Source: Cytidiella melzeri (taxonomy: Eukaryota; Basidiomycota; Agaricomycetes; Polyporales; Irpicaceae). From it: DNA of 64,000 nucleotides. Position numbers and translations under genes: made by a program. The stretch is from NCBI GenBank assembly GCA_022592445.1, contig JABYQR010000038.1:1-64000 (forward strand). Direction: 5' to 3'. Of the stretch, positions 46,927-57,028 are shown piece after piece. The notes beneath the pieces are model-generated. The model searched no databases and was not told the origin of the DNA. It saw only the letters and a program-made list of their open reading frames with translations. How positions within the stretch are numbered: the first letter of the stretch is position 1; each line of letters begins with the position of its first letter.

Positions 46927-49326
46927 TGATGCATCTGGATGATTTGGCGTCTCAGATCTAGTTTCTGATCTTTGGGGATGTAGACTTTTCCACGGTATAG
47001 GAGTAATCCGTTCTCGAAATTCCATTCCTCTAGTGATTTCTTGAACTCCCTAGGACCAGAGTTAAGTAACTGCTGATAGTCCTTGGTAACTTCGTCGTTC
47101 ATGAGTGCTTCCTTGACCCGTCTTAGGATTTCATCATCGTTGATAGGCGAGTCATGAGAGTTTTCGATAGCAGAGATGGCAAAAAACACGGGTTTAAGGA
47201 GAATTTTGTCCTCGTTATCGGAATTTACCCCCTCTTCATGATCTGGCCTCCTGGACAGAGGATCTGCGGTAAGCATGGTCTTTCCGGGTTTGTGCCGGAG
47301 CATGAAATTGAATCGCGTGAGGTATAACGCCCATTGCGCTTGTCTCCGAGTCAGCTTCTGGGCATTCCTGAAATATGTCAGGTTCTGGTGATCCGACCAT
47401 ATTTCTACGGTAATTGAATGTCCCTCCAGATGTTGACGATACTCTTCCAGGGCGCGGATAATAGCCAACAACTCTTTATCGTATATCTCATAGTTACGTT
47501 CATAGACGTTGAGTGATTTAGAGTAGAAGGCTACTGGATGCCACAGCTTGTCAGCTGGATCCAGTTGTGATAGTACCGCTCCTGTAGCAAAGTCGCTAGC
47601 GTCTGTTTCCAGACGGAAAGGGTTTTTGTCATCTGGTATCCTCAGAATAGGTGCTGACGTAAAAGCCTGCTTCAGACTTTGGAAGGCCTGTTCCTGAGCA
47701 TCTTTCCAGATCCAGGATTGATCCTTCTTTGTAAGAGTAGTGAGTGGTTTCGCATGTTTAGCAAAGTCCTTAATGAAACGCCGATAGAAGTTGGCGAAGC
47801 CTAAGAAGGCTTGGACTTGCTTAACCTTTTCAGGTCGCGGCCACTCAGTAACTCCAGTGAGTTTGGCTGGATCCATCTCAATATGTCCGTGAGAAATGAT
47901 CATGCCTAGGTACTCAATGCGATCTGCATTTTTTCCGGTTTGGCAAATAGATTGTTCTCGCGTAGACGCTTGAGTACTTCCTGTGTGATGCAACGGTTTT
48001 CCTTCTTGTCTTCAGTGAAGATGAGGATGTTGTCGAGATACACCATGACATGTCCTTCTAAGATCAAATCACTCAGAATTTCATTCATCATGGCTTGGAA
48101 CGTCGCAGGTGCATTGCTGAAACCGAAATACATCACCTTGACTTCGAAGAGGCCACGGTGTGTGATGAACGCCGTCTTCCATTCGTCACCCTTTCGGATG
48201 CGAACGTTATTGTATCCCCATCTAAGATCAATCTTGGAGAAGACCTTAGCCTTGCTTAACAAATTGATTAAGTCGTTGATGCGAGGTATGGGGTACCGGT
48301 TTTTCACCGTGATGTTGTTCAGTCTTTGGTAGTCTTGCACAAGGCGCAACGAGCCATCTTTCTTCTTGACGAAGAACACAGGTGCTGCAATCGGACTTTT
48401 CGATTTGCGGATATAACCTTTTCGGAGTTCCTCTTCGATCCATTGATCTAGAGAATTCTTTTCAATTGGAGACAGCGGGTATAGTTTAGCCGCTTTGGGA
48501 AGGGAGGCACCTTCCTCAAATTCGATCGCGTGATCGTACGGTTTGCGTAACGGCATGCGTTCTGACTTTTTCTTTGAAAAGACGTCACCAAATTCCCATA
48601 GATATTTTAGTACTAATGGCTTCCAATTGACGGATTCTTGCTTGTCAAAGCTGTCTTCAAAGCCCTCATCTTCCTTTCCAGAAAGTTCAGCAATTATTTC
48701 TGCTATTTCTTGGTCTTCTGGATTGTCTAAGTCGATCCAGTGGATGTGAGGGTTGTCCAGGTCGACACTTCCTATTCCGTGCAGGTTGTCTGACACCGAA
48801 CGTCCCTTAGGTAACTCAAGCTCATTGATCTCTTCTTGAGTTACAGTGATGTTTTTACGAGCTCTTGGGGCACAGAGTTCAGGACATCTGGTAAATCTCC
48901 ACTCGCCATTTGCCCAATCTATCTCCGGATTGTGGCGGCGTAAGAAGGTCATCCCAATAATCATTTGTTTACTACCGAGGTCAGTGACGAGCATGTGTTG
49001 TCTTGCTCTGTGCGAACCTATTTCTAGGTATGCACGTACTGAGTGAGTGATTTGACCATCTTTATTGGGAGTACCGTCGACGTTGATGACGTTAAATGGT
49101 GATGCCAGTTGATTTGTGACCAGATTGTTACTTTCAACCACTGACTTACTGATGAACGTGGTTGTGGCTCCTGAATTTACCAGAGCTTCGACCTGCACTT
49201 TCTCTCTGTATACCCAAATTGTAACCGGTAGAAAAAATGAATTCTTAGAACGCGCTACATTTTTGACAGTATCTACGTTACAAAGATCAAGGGTATCTGG
49301 GCCTAAGCAATCATGTTTGCAGGGAG

Positions 49327-50772
49327 TCACATGACACTTCGGAAAAAATCCTTGCCCTTGGTTGGCTTTTTCCCTTTACCCTTGTCAGGGGACGAGTGAG
49401 GAGTTGAAGGTTCATCATCTTCGGTTGGAACCTCCTCAATATGAGCTGCCAATTCTAAACGCGCGGTATTTACGTTTTTTGTTTTAGACGACGAAGCCTT
49501 AGGGGCTTCGGCCTTGCTGTCCGACCCAGAGTCCTCGGCATCTGCTGCCGGAATCTTCTTCTTCTTCACTTCCTTCTTCTTATCATCGGGCTTCTTCTTA
49601 AGGCCGTTGAGGTTACATTCGTCCGTATTATGTCCTTTGGACTTGTGAATGTGACAGAACTTTTCCGACTTTTCAGTCGAATTTACCTTCTTGCCTTTGC
49701 CCTTGTTCCGCTTCTCGTTCTTCTTCTTCTTTTTATCCGCTGCGTCCACCTCCATAGGAGTGGACGTATCCTTCTCTTTCGCAAAGATCTGGCCCTGCGC
49801 TTTCTCCGGATGGACCTTCTTGTGAATGTCGAGCAAGAGGTCGAGGAACTGAGGCCATGTTGTAGGAATTTAATTTTCATCTTTCCCAATCATGACGAGC
49901 CTCATGTCCTTCTCGATGACGTGCTTGAGCTTATGAATAAGCAAGTCGTCCTTGTATCCAGAAAGCCTGCCAAGCGTACGGAAGGGTTCCGCGTACTTAA
50001 CGAAGTTCTTGTGCGCCAAATCTGTATTGTTGAACAAGGCGTTAAGCTCCTTTCAAGCGCCCTCCTTGTCGTCCTGTTGACCGTATTGTACCTTGAGCTC
50101 ATTTTCGAACTCTTCCCACATTCTGATCATCTGACCCTTTGTGAGCTTCTTGATCCACGGCTCCATGTATTGAGCCGCCGCGCCTGAGAGCCGGTTCATC
50201 GCAACGGCAATACGTTGCCTGTCAGTAGCAACGTTCTCGTGGACAAGCCACAGAGAGATCTTACTCAACCACTTGTTGAACTTGACCTTGCCATCGGTAC
50301 CGTTGAACTCCGGGGGTTCGCCAATCTTAGGCTGGCGCGAGGATCCTCCTTGTCCTTGAGACAAGGGAAGCTGATTAATCTGGTTGACCACGTTTGTGAT
50401 CGTCGTTTTGACCATATCCAGGTCAGTGTCCATCCGCTGGACTTGCATGTCAGCAGCGGACTGCGAATATAGGTCTTGAGCGACCTTATCCACATATTCC
50501 TGGAGGTTATCCTCCAGGAGTGACAACTGGTTGTTCCAGATAAGAACCATCTGATTCATCATATTATGAACAATAGCAGTTGTTGCTTCTCCTTCAACCA
50601 TGCGAGTAAAAGCCCTTTGGGCTATGGTGAGGTTGTGGAAGATGTGCTGCTCAAAGTTCTCCACAGAAGGGTTGTAAACAATTGGCGTGATTTTGCCAAA
50701 AGGAACTGAGTGGGTGAGGTTGGCGTTGACAGCGGGGGCAGCGTTGGATCCGGCGCTGGATTGAGTGGCCAT
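49327..50772 (-). pseudogene. Gypsy gag (copy 2)
   Basis: It starts at MATQSSAG (50772; an upstream ATG at 50796 is also in frame). A coiled-coil-like N-terminal half is followed by the capsid-like region (FNKWLSKISLWL; MNRLSGAAAQYMEPWIKKL) and a Lys-rich tail with CHIHKSKGHNTDEC. TGA at about 50053 (CGA in copy 1) and TAA near 49870 (CAA in copy 1) break the frame, both C to T. The gag stop overlaps pol in the -1 frame. Confidence 0.85.
49342..49348 (-). promoter_or_regulatory. Putative -1 frameshift heptamer (copy 2)
   Basis: TTTTTTC on the minus strand, in the same gag frame and at the same distance from the gag stop as at 9881-9887 in copy 1. Confidence 0.5.
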
Positions 50773-51054
50773 TGCTTCAGATTTCTTAGTTAGCAAAGAA
50801 TAAGCGAAATACTTTTTCTAGTATAAGAAGAAGAGAAAACACCACTTTTCACACATTGAACTCTTGTCAGAGTTGTTTTCACACATTGAATCCTTTTCAG
50901 GAAGTTGTCACTGAGTAAAATGAGGCTTGTCAGCCAATACATTTTATTCCATTTCCGCATATACAAAGGTGTTCATATCGAACAGCCCTTCTAGTAGCTC
51001 TAGGATATAACCCCATCTCCAATGTATGTCTACAAAACTAACCCTGCCTAAACT

Positions 51055-51712
51055 CTACAAGTCCTTTTTTAACATCCTCCATTCCCTATTCGTCATCTTG
51101 TCCGTGTGATTCTCCTTGAACCACTGTTCGATCATGAAGACACGACCGATCAGCAGCTGTGCTTTTTCTTGACGAGTGTTGAGCTGGTGGCTAGAAGATT
51201 GCCCACCACTCGCAAAAGATGCATCCAACTTCTTGAGCACAGGCTCAAGCTGCTGTGACCATTGGTTCAAATTCCTGTTGACGAAGCATAAGCTTCGTTT
51301 TACGGAAGTGAAGGGTGGCGGGAAGAGGAGAGGGAGTAGGAATGTAAGCGCGTTGGCTGTGCTCTTCGATACGCTGGAGAAGGGTAAGCTTGTCAGCCTT
51401 TTCCTTCTCCTGCTTCTCGATCCTGTCGAGAAGGCTGAGCTGAGACATAAGGTTGGAGACCTTTCTCATACAATCCTGGTCCTCCTCATGCTCGATGGTT
51501 GTACGAGCCTGCTCCTCGAGGTTGATCCTCTTAATGAGGGGCTTGTTGTTGGGGTACTTGAGCTGGCGAGGCTTGCCAGCGTCCTTGAACTTGTCAAGAG
51601 TCTCCTTGGAGACGGTGGGACGTTCCTGAAGTCCGATGACTTCGTTGCGGACGGGGATGGAGTAAGGGGTCTTGCGACCAGATCTAACAGCGACGTAGCG
51701 GGAAAGCGGCAT
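51055..51712 (-). pseudogene. Extra ORF upstream of gag in copy 2
   Basis: Between the leader and gag, on the element's sense strand, is an ORF of about 218 codons starting MPLSRYVAVRSGRKTPY (51712; a further upstream ATG is in frame). The middle is rich in Lys/Glu/Leu with heptad-like spacing (LLDRIEKQEKEKADKL; LLQRIEEHSQ), suggesting a coiled coil. A one-base shift near 51265 moves reading to the frame NQWSQQLEPVLKKLDASF, ending MLKKDL. I recognise no family. Position and strand argue for an element-encoded accessory protein. The shift may be a mutation; copy 1 lacks this region, so it cannot be checked here. Confidence 0.5.
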
Positions 51713-52291
51713 GGTGAACTGTGTGACAGTGTGTGACGAGCTTGACAGCTCAGTGGTGTGCAAAACAAAATCTCCATAAAGGAGAGGTCCTGTGTGTGCG
51801 TGGGGTAGTGCCGGCGTCGGCCTGGACTCTCTCTCCAGGACCGGTGGTGAAAGGATCTCCGTCATGGTTCCACCAATGCGGCAAATGGTTGGCGGATCAG
51901 TATTACACTGACCCTAAGTCCGGCCAGAACCAGTTACCCGTCGTCGTGCCTAGGCACTCATGGGTTTCTAGTTCTGTTGTCTAGCTCTTATAACGAGCTT
52001 CTGACACCAGACTTCACTATCACCTGTGGGGCGGCACACTTTCATCATGTTGGCATAATGCCAACCCCTGCTCTGATCAGCTCTAGGAGCGCCGGGCGAG
52101 AGGGTGATTCAAGTTGTGCGCATCAAGGCAAGGCCTAGACACAACTACCACTTAGAGCCTATGGTCCGGCTACCTCTATTTCTAGAGGATTTGTAAGGGG
52201 GCCCACGCACAGGCACAAGACCTAGAAGAAAGGGGAAAGAAACCTCCAGCACGTCCAGAGACGTGAGGGAGTAGGGGCAGTCTTATCCAAA

Positions 52292-53768
52292 TGTAACAGT
52301 AAGTGTCATGGATGGCCTGACTAGCCCTTAATTTTCGCAATTTACCTCTTGTTTTTATCTATAAAACTCCGGGCTGCAGCTCAGTTGCAACCTTCTCTGC
52401 ACAAACTCCTTTGCACGTCTATTAAGCGTCCGTATCACGTGGCTTAGACACTCCACATGGTCACATTACTTGCTACTACGTCACACTGGCATGTGACTTA
52501 GCTTAAGTAAGACCACATGGCTACAAGCACATGGCTCAGCCCATAGCTAGGGTTTGACGTCATAGATACCGCTCACATGGGCTCCTTATTGTTCTTTCCC
52601 TATTGTTCTCTTTATGGAAGGATGTTCTCACAGGTGTGGGAATGGAATACAATAGTTGGTCTCCTTTTAGATAGATTCTCTCACGAGTAGAGTTCTTGGC
52701 AAGGTCTAGACAATAGCTATTGTTCTCCTTTAGGTAGTTCTTTTGTTCTTCATTCACACGGCTTCTTACAAAGCCTGCCCTCAACATGGTCTGTGCGCAG
52801 GTCTCTGAAGTCTATATATACTGCTACATGTACGCTCCTAGCCCCCCATCTCGACCTCTTGGTCTTTACTGGGCTAGGTAAGCAAACCCCTCCTGTACTA
52901 CATAGCTAGTAGTACCCAATACTAACTTGGTCTTTACTGGGCTAGATACCTGTATAAGGTTTATAGTTGGTGAGAGCATTGTGCTATACGCCTGCCACCA
53001 CCTCGTCGTCGTCTTCCACTCCGTGTCCCTAGTTGCTACGTCGAGCTCCGTCTCCGTGACAGTAAGGTTACTACTCACCAGATAAGTTGTTAAACTTGAG
53101 GGGATAGAGTGAGATAGAGTGTGAGAGGTGTGGTGAGCGAAGTACTGGGGAGTACTGAGTAGTCCTTTATCAACAGAGTGGATAAGACTGAGGGGATATG
53201 CCCTCAGGAGTGCCTCTATATATACATGAAGGGGAGGACCCCAGGTACTACCCTAAGACCCCTAATACCTACATGAGTAAGCGAAGTAATCTACCTTACT
53301 AAGCATGCCCTATGCCCTAGTGGTGCCACTTCAATAATCAACCAATAGCAATTGTCCCCATGACCTGACCCCATGACCCAGCTCCAAGGCTAGACTTGTT
53401 CTAGCTTGTTCTAAGACAAGGCTAGACTTTTCCAGAAGGTTCTATGAACTATGACATCATCTAATGGAATGTTCTATACTATGACATCATAGTTCCAGCA
53501 GGTTCCACAAGGTTCCAGAGAGTTCTATCATGTGATACACAGATAAGGAAAGGAGCGCATCAGCGCATCAGAGACAGGAGGCGCATCAGCGCATCAGCTG
53601 ATAGGCACTGAGAATAAGCGCCGGAATAAGCACTGGATAAGCGCTGGATAAGCGCCTAAATAGATGCCGGATAAGTGCTGGATAAGCGCTTGACAAGCAC
53701 TTAAATATTCCCAATAATACCGTTGCCTGGTAAGGCAAGTCTTGTAGAAACATTGAAAATCTGTGACA
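52292..53768 (-). repeat. Gypsy 5' LTR of copy 2, split by a nested LTR
   Basis: Plus-strand TGTAACAGTAAG (52292-52303) is the first 12 bases of the LTR. The rest is 53067-53768. Between them sit the 758-bp solo LTR and the second GTAAG. The reassembled length is 714 bp, matching the 715-bp partner. Confidence 0.93.
52304..53061 (+). repeat. Nested solo LTR, 758 bp, inside the gypsy 5' LTR
   Basis: It starts TGTCATGGATGG and ends TCTCCGTGACA, between GTAAG duplications (52299-52303 and 53062-53066). It is the same family as 36406-37158 in opposite orientation. A TATA-like CTATATATAC is near 52813. It would interrupt the gypsy LTR 12 bp from its end. Confidence 0.93.
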
Positions 53769-54368
53769 GTATTGAGATACCCTTGGCAAAATGTGTACAT
53801 CTATTGACAAGACTTGTTTGGTGTACATCCCTGTTTAGGCCTGGTAGAGTTCACTCCAAAGCCTGCAACACCTGCTGGAATTCACTGCCAGGTCACCGAG
53901 GACAAACAGACAAAGGTTCTGTGTGTTTGATAGGTGCACCAAAGGCAACTTGTGTGGTTACAACCCTACTGATTGACATGTTCAGGGGGTGGAGGCTGTT
54001 GCCCTACACAACACCTATGTCATGGAAACAATGATGGCAGTGCTGATGATCAGGGTGATCAGTGATAAAATTTACCTATGCAACTGTTGCTAACCTACAT
54101 TTCCAACCCCCAAATTTTAGATCATAGCCTCAGCCACATTACCACAGCATATGAACCACAAGTTATGATATAAAGCCTGGCCACCATCCTTGCACCTCAG
54201 CACACATCCATTGCCTCAAGTCATCTCATTGCTTCAAAGTCCAGTGCTGGTCAGTAAGTACTACATTCATGTATGCTTAGGTCACATCACTGACATTGTT
54301 CTCACAGCTCACCATTCCACCATCTAACAACTTTTCAAGCCACCCTTTGTAATTCTACACTCATCATC
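53769..54368 (+). repeat. Segmental duplication, copy B, right part with promoter of gene B
   Basis: It starts with GTATT (target duplication) and matches 34752-35337. It includes TATAAA at 54169-54174 and the leader intron 54254-54307 (GTAAGT...CACAG). The gypsy insertion sits 600 bp upstream of the ATG of gene B. Confidence 0.9.
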
Positions 54369-54776
54369 ATGTGGTTGTCGACTTCTCTCGTTGTATTCGC
54401 CGCTATTGTCACTGGTGCACTCCAAACGGTGACTGTGTCGGCCATCCCATACAACAGCATAGAATCCCGCTCTTCAGCTTCCAGCTCCAAGGGATTCAGC
54501 ACAGGCACAGTCAACTTTACCAATTCGTATCAAATCACCAAACGGGTGGATATACCGCGGCCGTCGGTTGATGAACCGAACGGACTGAAAGAACAGCTCA
54601 CATGGCTCAATGACTGGAAGAAATATGTCGGCAACAAACGCGCCCAAAATCCGGACTATAAGCCTCCTGAAGGAGCGCCACGGCCAGAGCTTGTAGCATG
54701 GCAAGAGTTGCAAAGGATTGAGGAGCTCGAAAAGCTTAAGGCCGGAACTTTAAAAAAGGGGTTCATGCATGAGTGA
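54369..54776 (+). CDS. Small secreted protein B (effector-like), paralogue of A
   Basis: A 135-residue protein with a signal peptide almost the same as in gene A (MWLSTSLVVFAAIVTG...VSAIP), a seven-residue gap after IPYNSIESRSS, a KR site (QITKRV, about residue 55) and WLNDWKKYV. The mature part after KR aligns poorly with A and lacks its Cys, while the upstream non-coding DNA is about 90% the same. Function unknown; secretion likely. It is intact despite the gypsy insertion 600 bp upstream. No known fungal family is recognised. Confidence 0.75.
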   Translation: MWLSTSLVVFAAIVTGALQTVTVSAIPYNSIESRSSASSSKGFSTGTVNFTNSYQITKRVDIPRPSVDEPNGLKEQLTWLNDWKKYVGNKRAQNPDYKPPEGAPRPELVAWQELQRIEELEKLKAGTLKKGFMHE

Positions 54777-55105
54777 ACTATGGACATTGTAGAATGAGCA
54801 CTCGGTATTTAGTACTATATACTCTAGCACTACCAAGTTAGACTGCATTCAGAAGGTACCAGCCCTGTCATTGTTCGCATTCAGTATTTCTGTAGCGGGT
54901 CTACCGTATGCAGAACTGTTGATGCGCATTATATCCATGTTGAGCTTTGATGCGCCTCTTTGTTTAGTAATGATGAACGCCGCAGCAACCTCTGAGTCCC
55001 ACCGTCGACTGAGGCACGACGACATGCAGCGTCACGCCGCAGGTACTTGAAGTTCACCACCAACTTGTCTGCCGCCTCGTGTACACCCATCGCTCTACGC
55101 TCCAA
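54777..55105. other. Intergenic, no gene seen
   Basis: About 330 nt between gene B and PXR1, including the PXR1 promoter. Confidence 0.5.
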
Positions 55106-56825
55106 ATGGGTCTTTCAGGCAGAAAACAAAAACAGCGCATACCGAACGACCCAAGGAATCTGTCCTGGGCAGACGGTACGCCCAAATTTCTGACCCCATC
55201 ATCCCATGTATTTTGCTAATTTACCTGCTCTCTCAGATGCAAACAAATTCGGTGCTGCCTACATGCAGAAGCTCGGATGGTCCGCAGGCTCAGGTCTCGG
55301 TGCTAGTGGTGACGGCCGGACGTCACACATAAAAGTGAACCAGAAGTTGGACATGCTCGGTATAGGTGCTGCACACCAGAAAGACCCAAACGGTATCGCG
55401 TGGAAGCAGAACAAGGATTTCGAAAATTTGCTGAGGAGGTTGAACGCTGGGAGCGATGCTGCCGGAGAGGAGGCAGAAGTGCCAAAGATCGACGGGTTTG
55501 CGAAGGCGACTGAGGGTCAGAAGGACAACTCATTGGCAGCTGAAGTGCAGGAGACGAAGGAGGCGAAGAAAAAGCGTAAGAGGGACAAGGAGGAGGGCAA
55601 TGCGGAGGTTCGAAAAAAGTTGAGGAAGAGTAAGGACGGCGATGGGAAAGAGGACAGGAAAAAGAGGAAAGACAAAGTCAAACCCCGGCAGGACGAGGTC
55701 AACGAGTTGTCGGAGCAGCCTCCTGAAGGCAGCACAACGTCGCTTGCATCCCCAGAGCCCTCCCAGCCAGTACTAGCTGCAGCTCGCCCGTGAGTCCTAT
55801 TCACCTCCACCTCCACACGTGCGCTCATAGTGCTGCTCCAAAGCCTTCGAGTTCACCGAGCTCGTTTCCTCGCCTCCAAACGCCTCGCGTCTCATTCCTC
55901 CACCGCGATAGACGAGATTCTCGGCATCTCGCGCTCGGCGACTACGACACCATACCCTTCCGGATCTATGCTCTCTACACCGCTCGATACTCCTTCGTCG
56001 ACCACACCCGCACAGGAAGGAGATTCTCTCACCCTCGAGAAACTCACCACCTCGTCCAAAACCGTCATGGACTACTTCAAGGAGAAGCTCCTCGCAAAGT
56101 CGAGCGGCACGTCTACACCTACAGCGTCGACTTTGACGTCGATGCCTCGCGATGTGGAGGAAAGCGACCAACCTCGTGGCGGCCTCGGAATCGGATTCGG
56201 CAGGACAAGTCTCGGGGCGGGGAGGTCGTCGTCTTTGGGGGGTGGTATCGGCAGCTCGAAGCTTCGCTCGGAGGTGTCGTTTACCGACAACGCCAAAGCG
56301 GCGGATAGGGAAGGCAGTGTTGGACTCGGCGTGTTCTCGCGAATGTCGGCAATGTTCGCGTCTGCGACCTCTCAACATGGCGTTTCGGTTGAAGAGACGA
56401 TTGCTTATGAGAACGAGGAGCGAGTGGATGGTAAGCAGGGTGGGGGAGGGAAAGAGAAGAAGAAGAAAAGCAAGAAGGGGAAGGAGCGTTGTAACGAGGT
56501 CGATGATGCAGAGGCGGTTGAAAAGGCTCACAGTAAATGTAAAAGACGAAAGGATCGCAGCGGAGAACCTCCCACGGACGCGACCAATGGGGAGAAGACA
56601 AGGGAGGACAGCGCACCCAACGATGCTGAGGCTGCTACACTAAAAGACCTGGCGGAAGTGACACCGGGAGAGGAAAAGCTGCACAAGCGGAAAGAGAAGA
56701 AATTAAAGCGGAAGGCCGAGAAGGAGGGTGACCCTGAAGCTGTACTTGCGGAGGAGTCACAGCTGAAGAAGAAAAAGAGTAGAACGGACAAATCTTCCAA
56801 GGTCAAGGAACACGACGAAGACTAG
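55106..56825 (+). CDS. PXR1: PXR1/GNO1-type G-patch protein
   Basis: Nucleolar G-patch protein that activates the Prp43 helicase in rRNA and snoRNA maturation; the human relative PinX1 also affects telomerase. Three exons (55106-55175, 55237-55789, 55844-56825) give 534 residues. The N-terminus MGLSGRKQKQRIPNDPRNLSW is diagnostic, followed by the G-patch (FGAAYMQKLGWSAGSGLGASGDG; MLGIGAA; NGIAWKQNKDFENLLRRLN). A KKKRKRDKEE-rich stretch comes next. Exon 3 starts LRVHRARFLASKRLAS, with the conserved AIDEILGI motif, then a Ser-rich region and a Lys-rich C-terminus (KKKKSRTDK). It is longer than the yeast protein (about 271 residues) through low-complexity inserts. It converges on PDAT, 203 bp apart. 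Confidence 0.93.
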
Positions 56826-57028
56826 TTCCACACACCGTGAACTCTTTTGTCCGAGATCATCTGTTCCTCAGTTCGCTGCTTTTATCATTCATGACAGCAC
56901 CAATATTCATCATAATTGTCGCCGGTCGCTGTATGTGTTCTGTAAGTATGAAAAGCGTACCTACAGCTTAAGCTATCTCTACATTGAGTCTACAAATGGG
57001 AAAACACCCGGGCCAAACCAAGCTAATC

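Larger units (their letters stand above)
44720..49330 (-). pseudogene. Gypsy pol with chromodomain (copy 2)
   Basis: Reading from 49330 down: protease (ALVNSGATTTF, where copy 1 keeps DSGA, so the catalytic Asp is Asn), RT (KIDLRWGYNNV, FGFSNAPATFQ, YLDN), a ~10-nt deletion near 47930 that shifts frame, RNase H (LETDASDFATGAVL), then the copia solo LTR insertion at 46756. Integrase follows (CDTCQRMK; TVNLI with Asn in place of the first catalytic Asp; ISDRGPQF; TERVNQTLEQYL), then the 753-bp solo LTR insertion at 45444, then the integrase C-terminal part and chromodomain (EYEVEKIL; YYIRWKGYG; TWEPVENI), ending at 44720. Domain order is that of a chromovirus. Protease and integrase active-site losses plus two insertions make it inactive. 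Confidence 0.9.
43768..53768 (-). mobile_element. Full-length Ty3/gypsy chromovirus, copy 2, with three nested solo LTRs
   Basis: The element lies on the minus strand between GTATT duplications (43763-43767 and 53769-53773), inside segmental copy B. Its 3' LTR is 43768-44482 and its 5' LTR 52292-53768. The latter, after removing a nested 758-bp LTR plus 5 bp, is 714 bp long. Order from 5': LTR, a TGGATAAGACTG primer-site candidate 2 nt inside it, upstream ORF, gag, pol with chromodomain, purine tract, LTR. Nested solo LTRs lie at 45444-46196, 46756-46926 and 52304-53061. Without the nested DNA it is about 9.05 kb. The two LTRs differ by roughly 15-20 positions by eye, so the insertion is old enough to have decayed. 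Confidence 0.93.

Noticed and set aside
49630..50187. 185-codon plus-strand ORF antisense to gypsy gag
   Set aside because: The same antisense frame occurs over gag in copy 1 (9021-9563). It mirrors the Lys-rich gag codons and has no domain.
55790..56308. Overlapping ORFs in other frames over PXR1
   Set aside because: They are shadows of the Lys/Ser-rich PXR1 exon. The G-patch frame and conserved AIDEILGI block fix the true frame.
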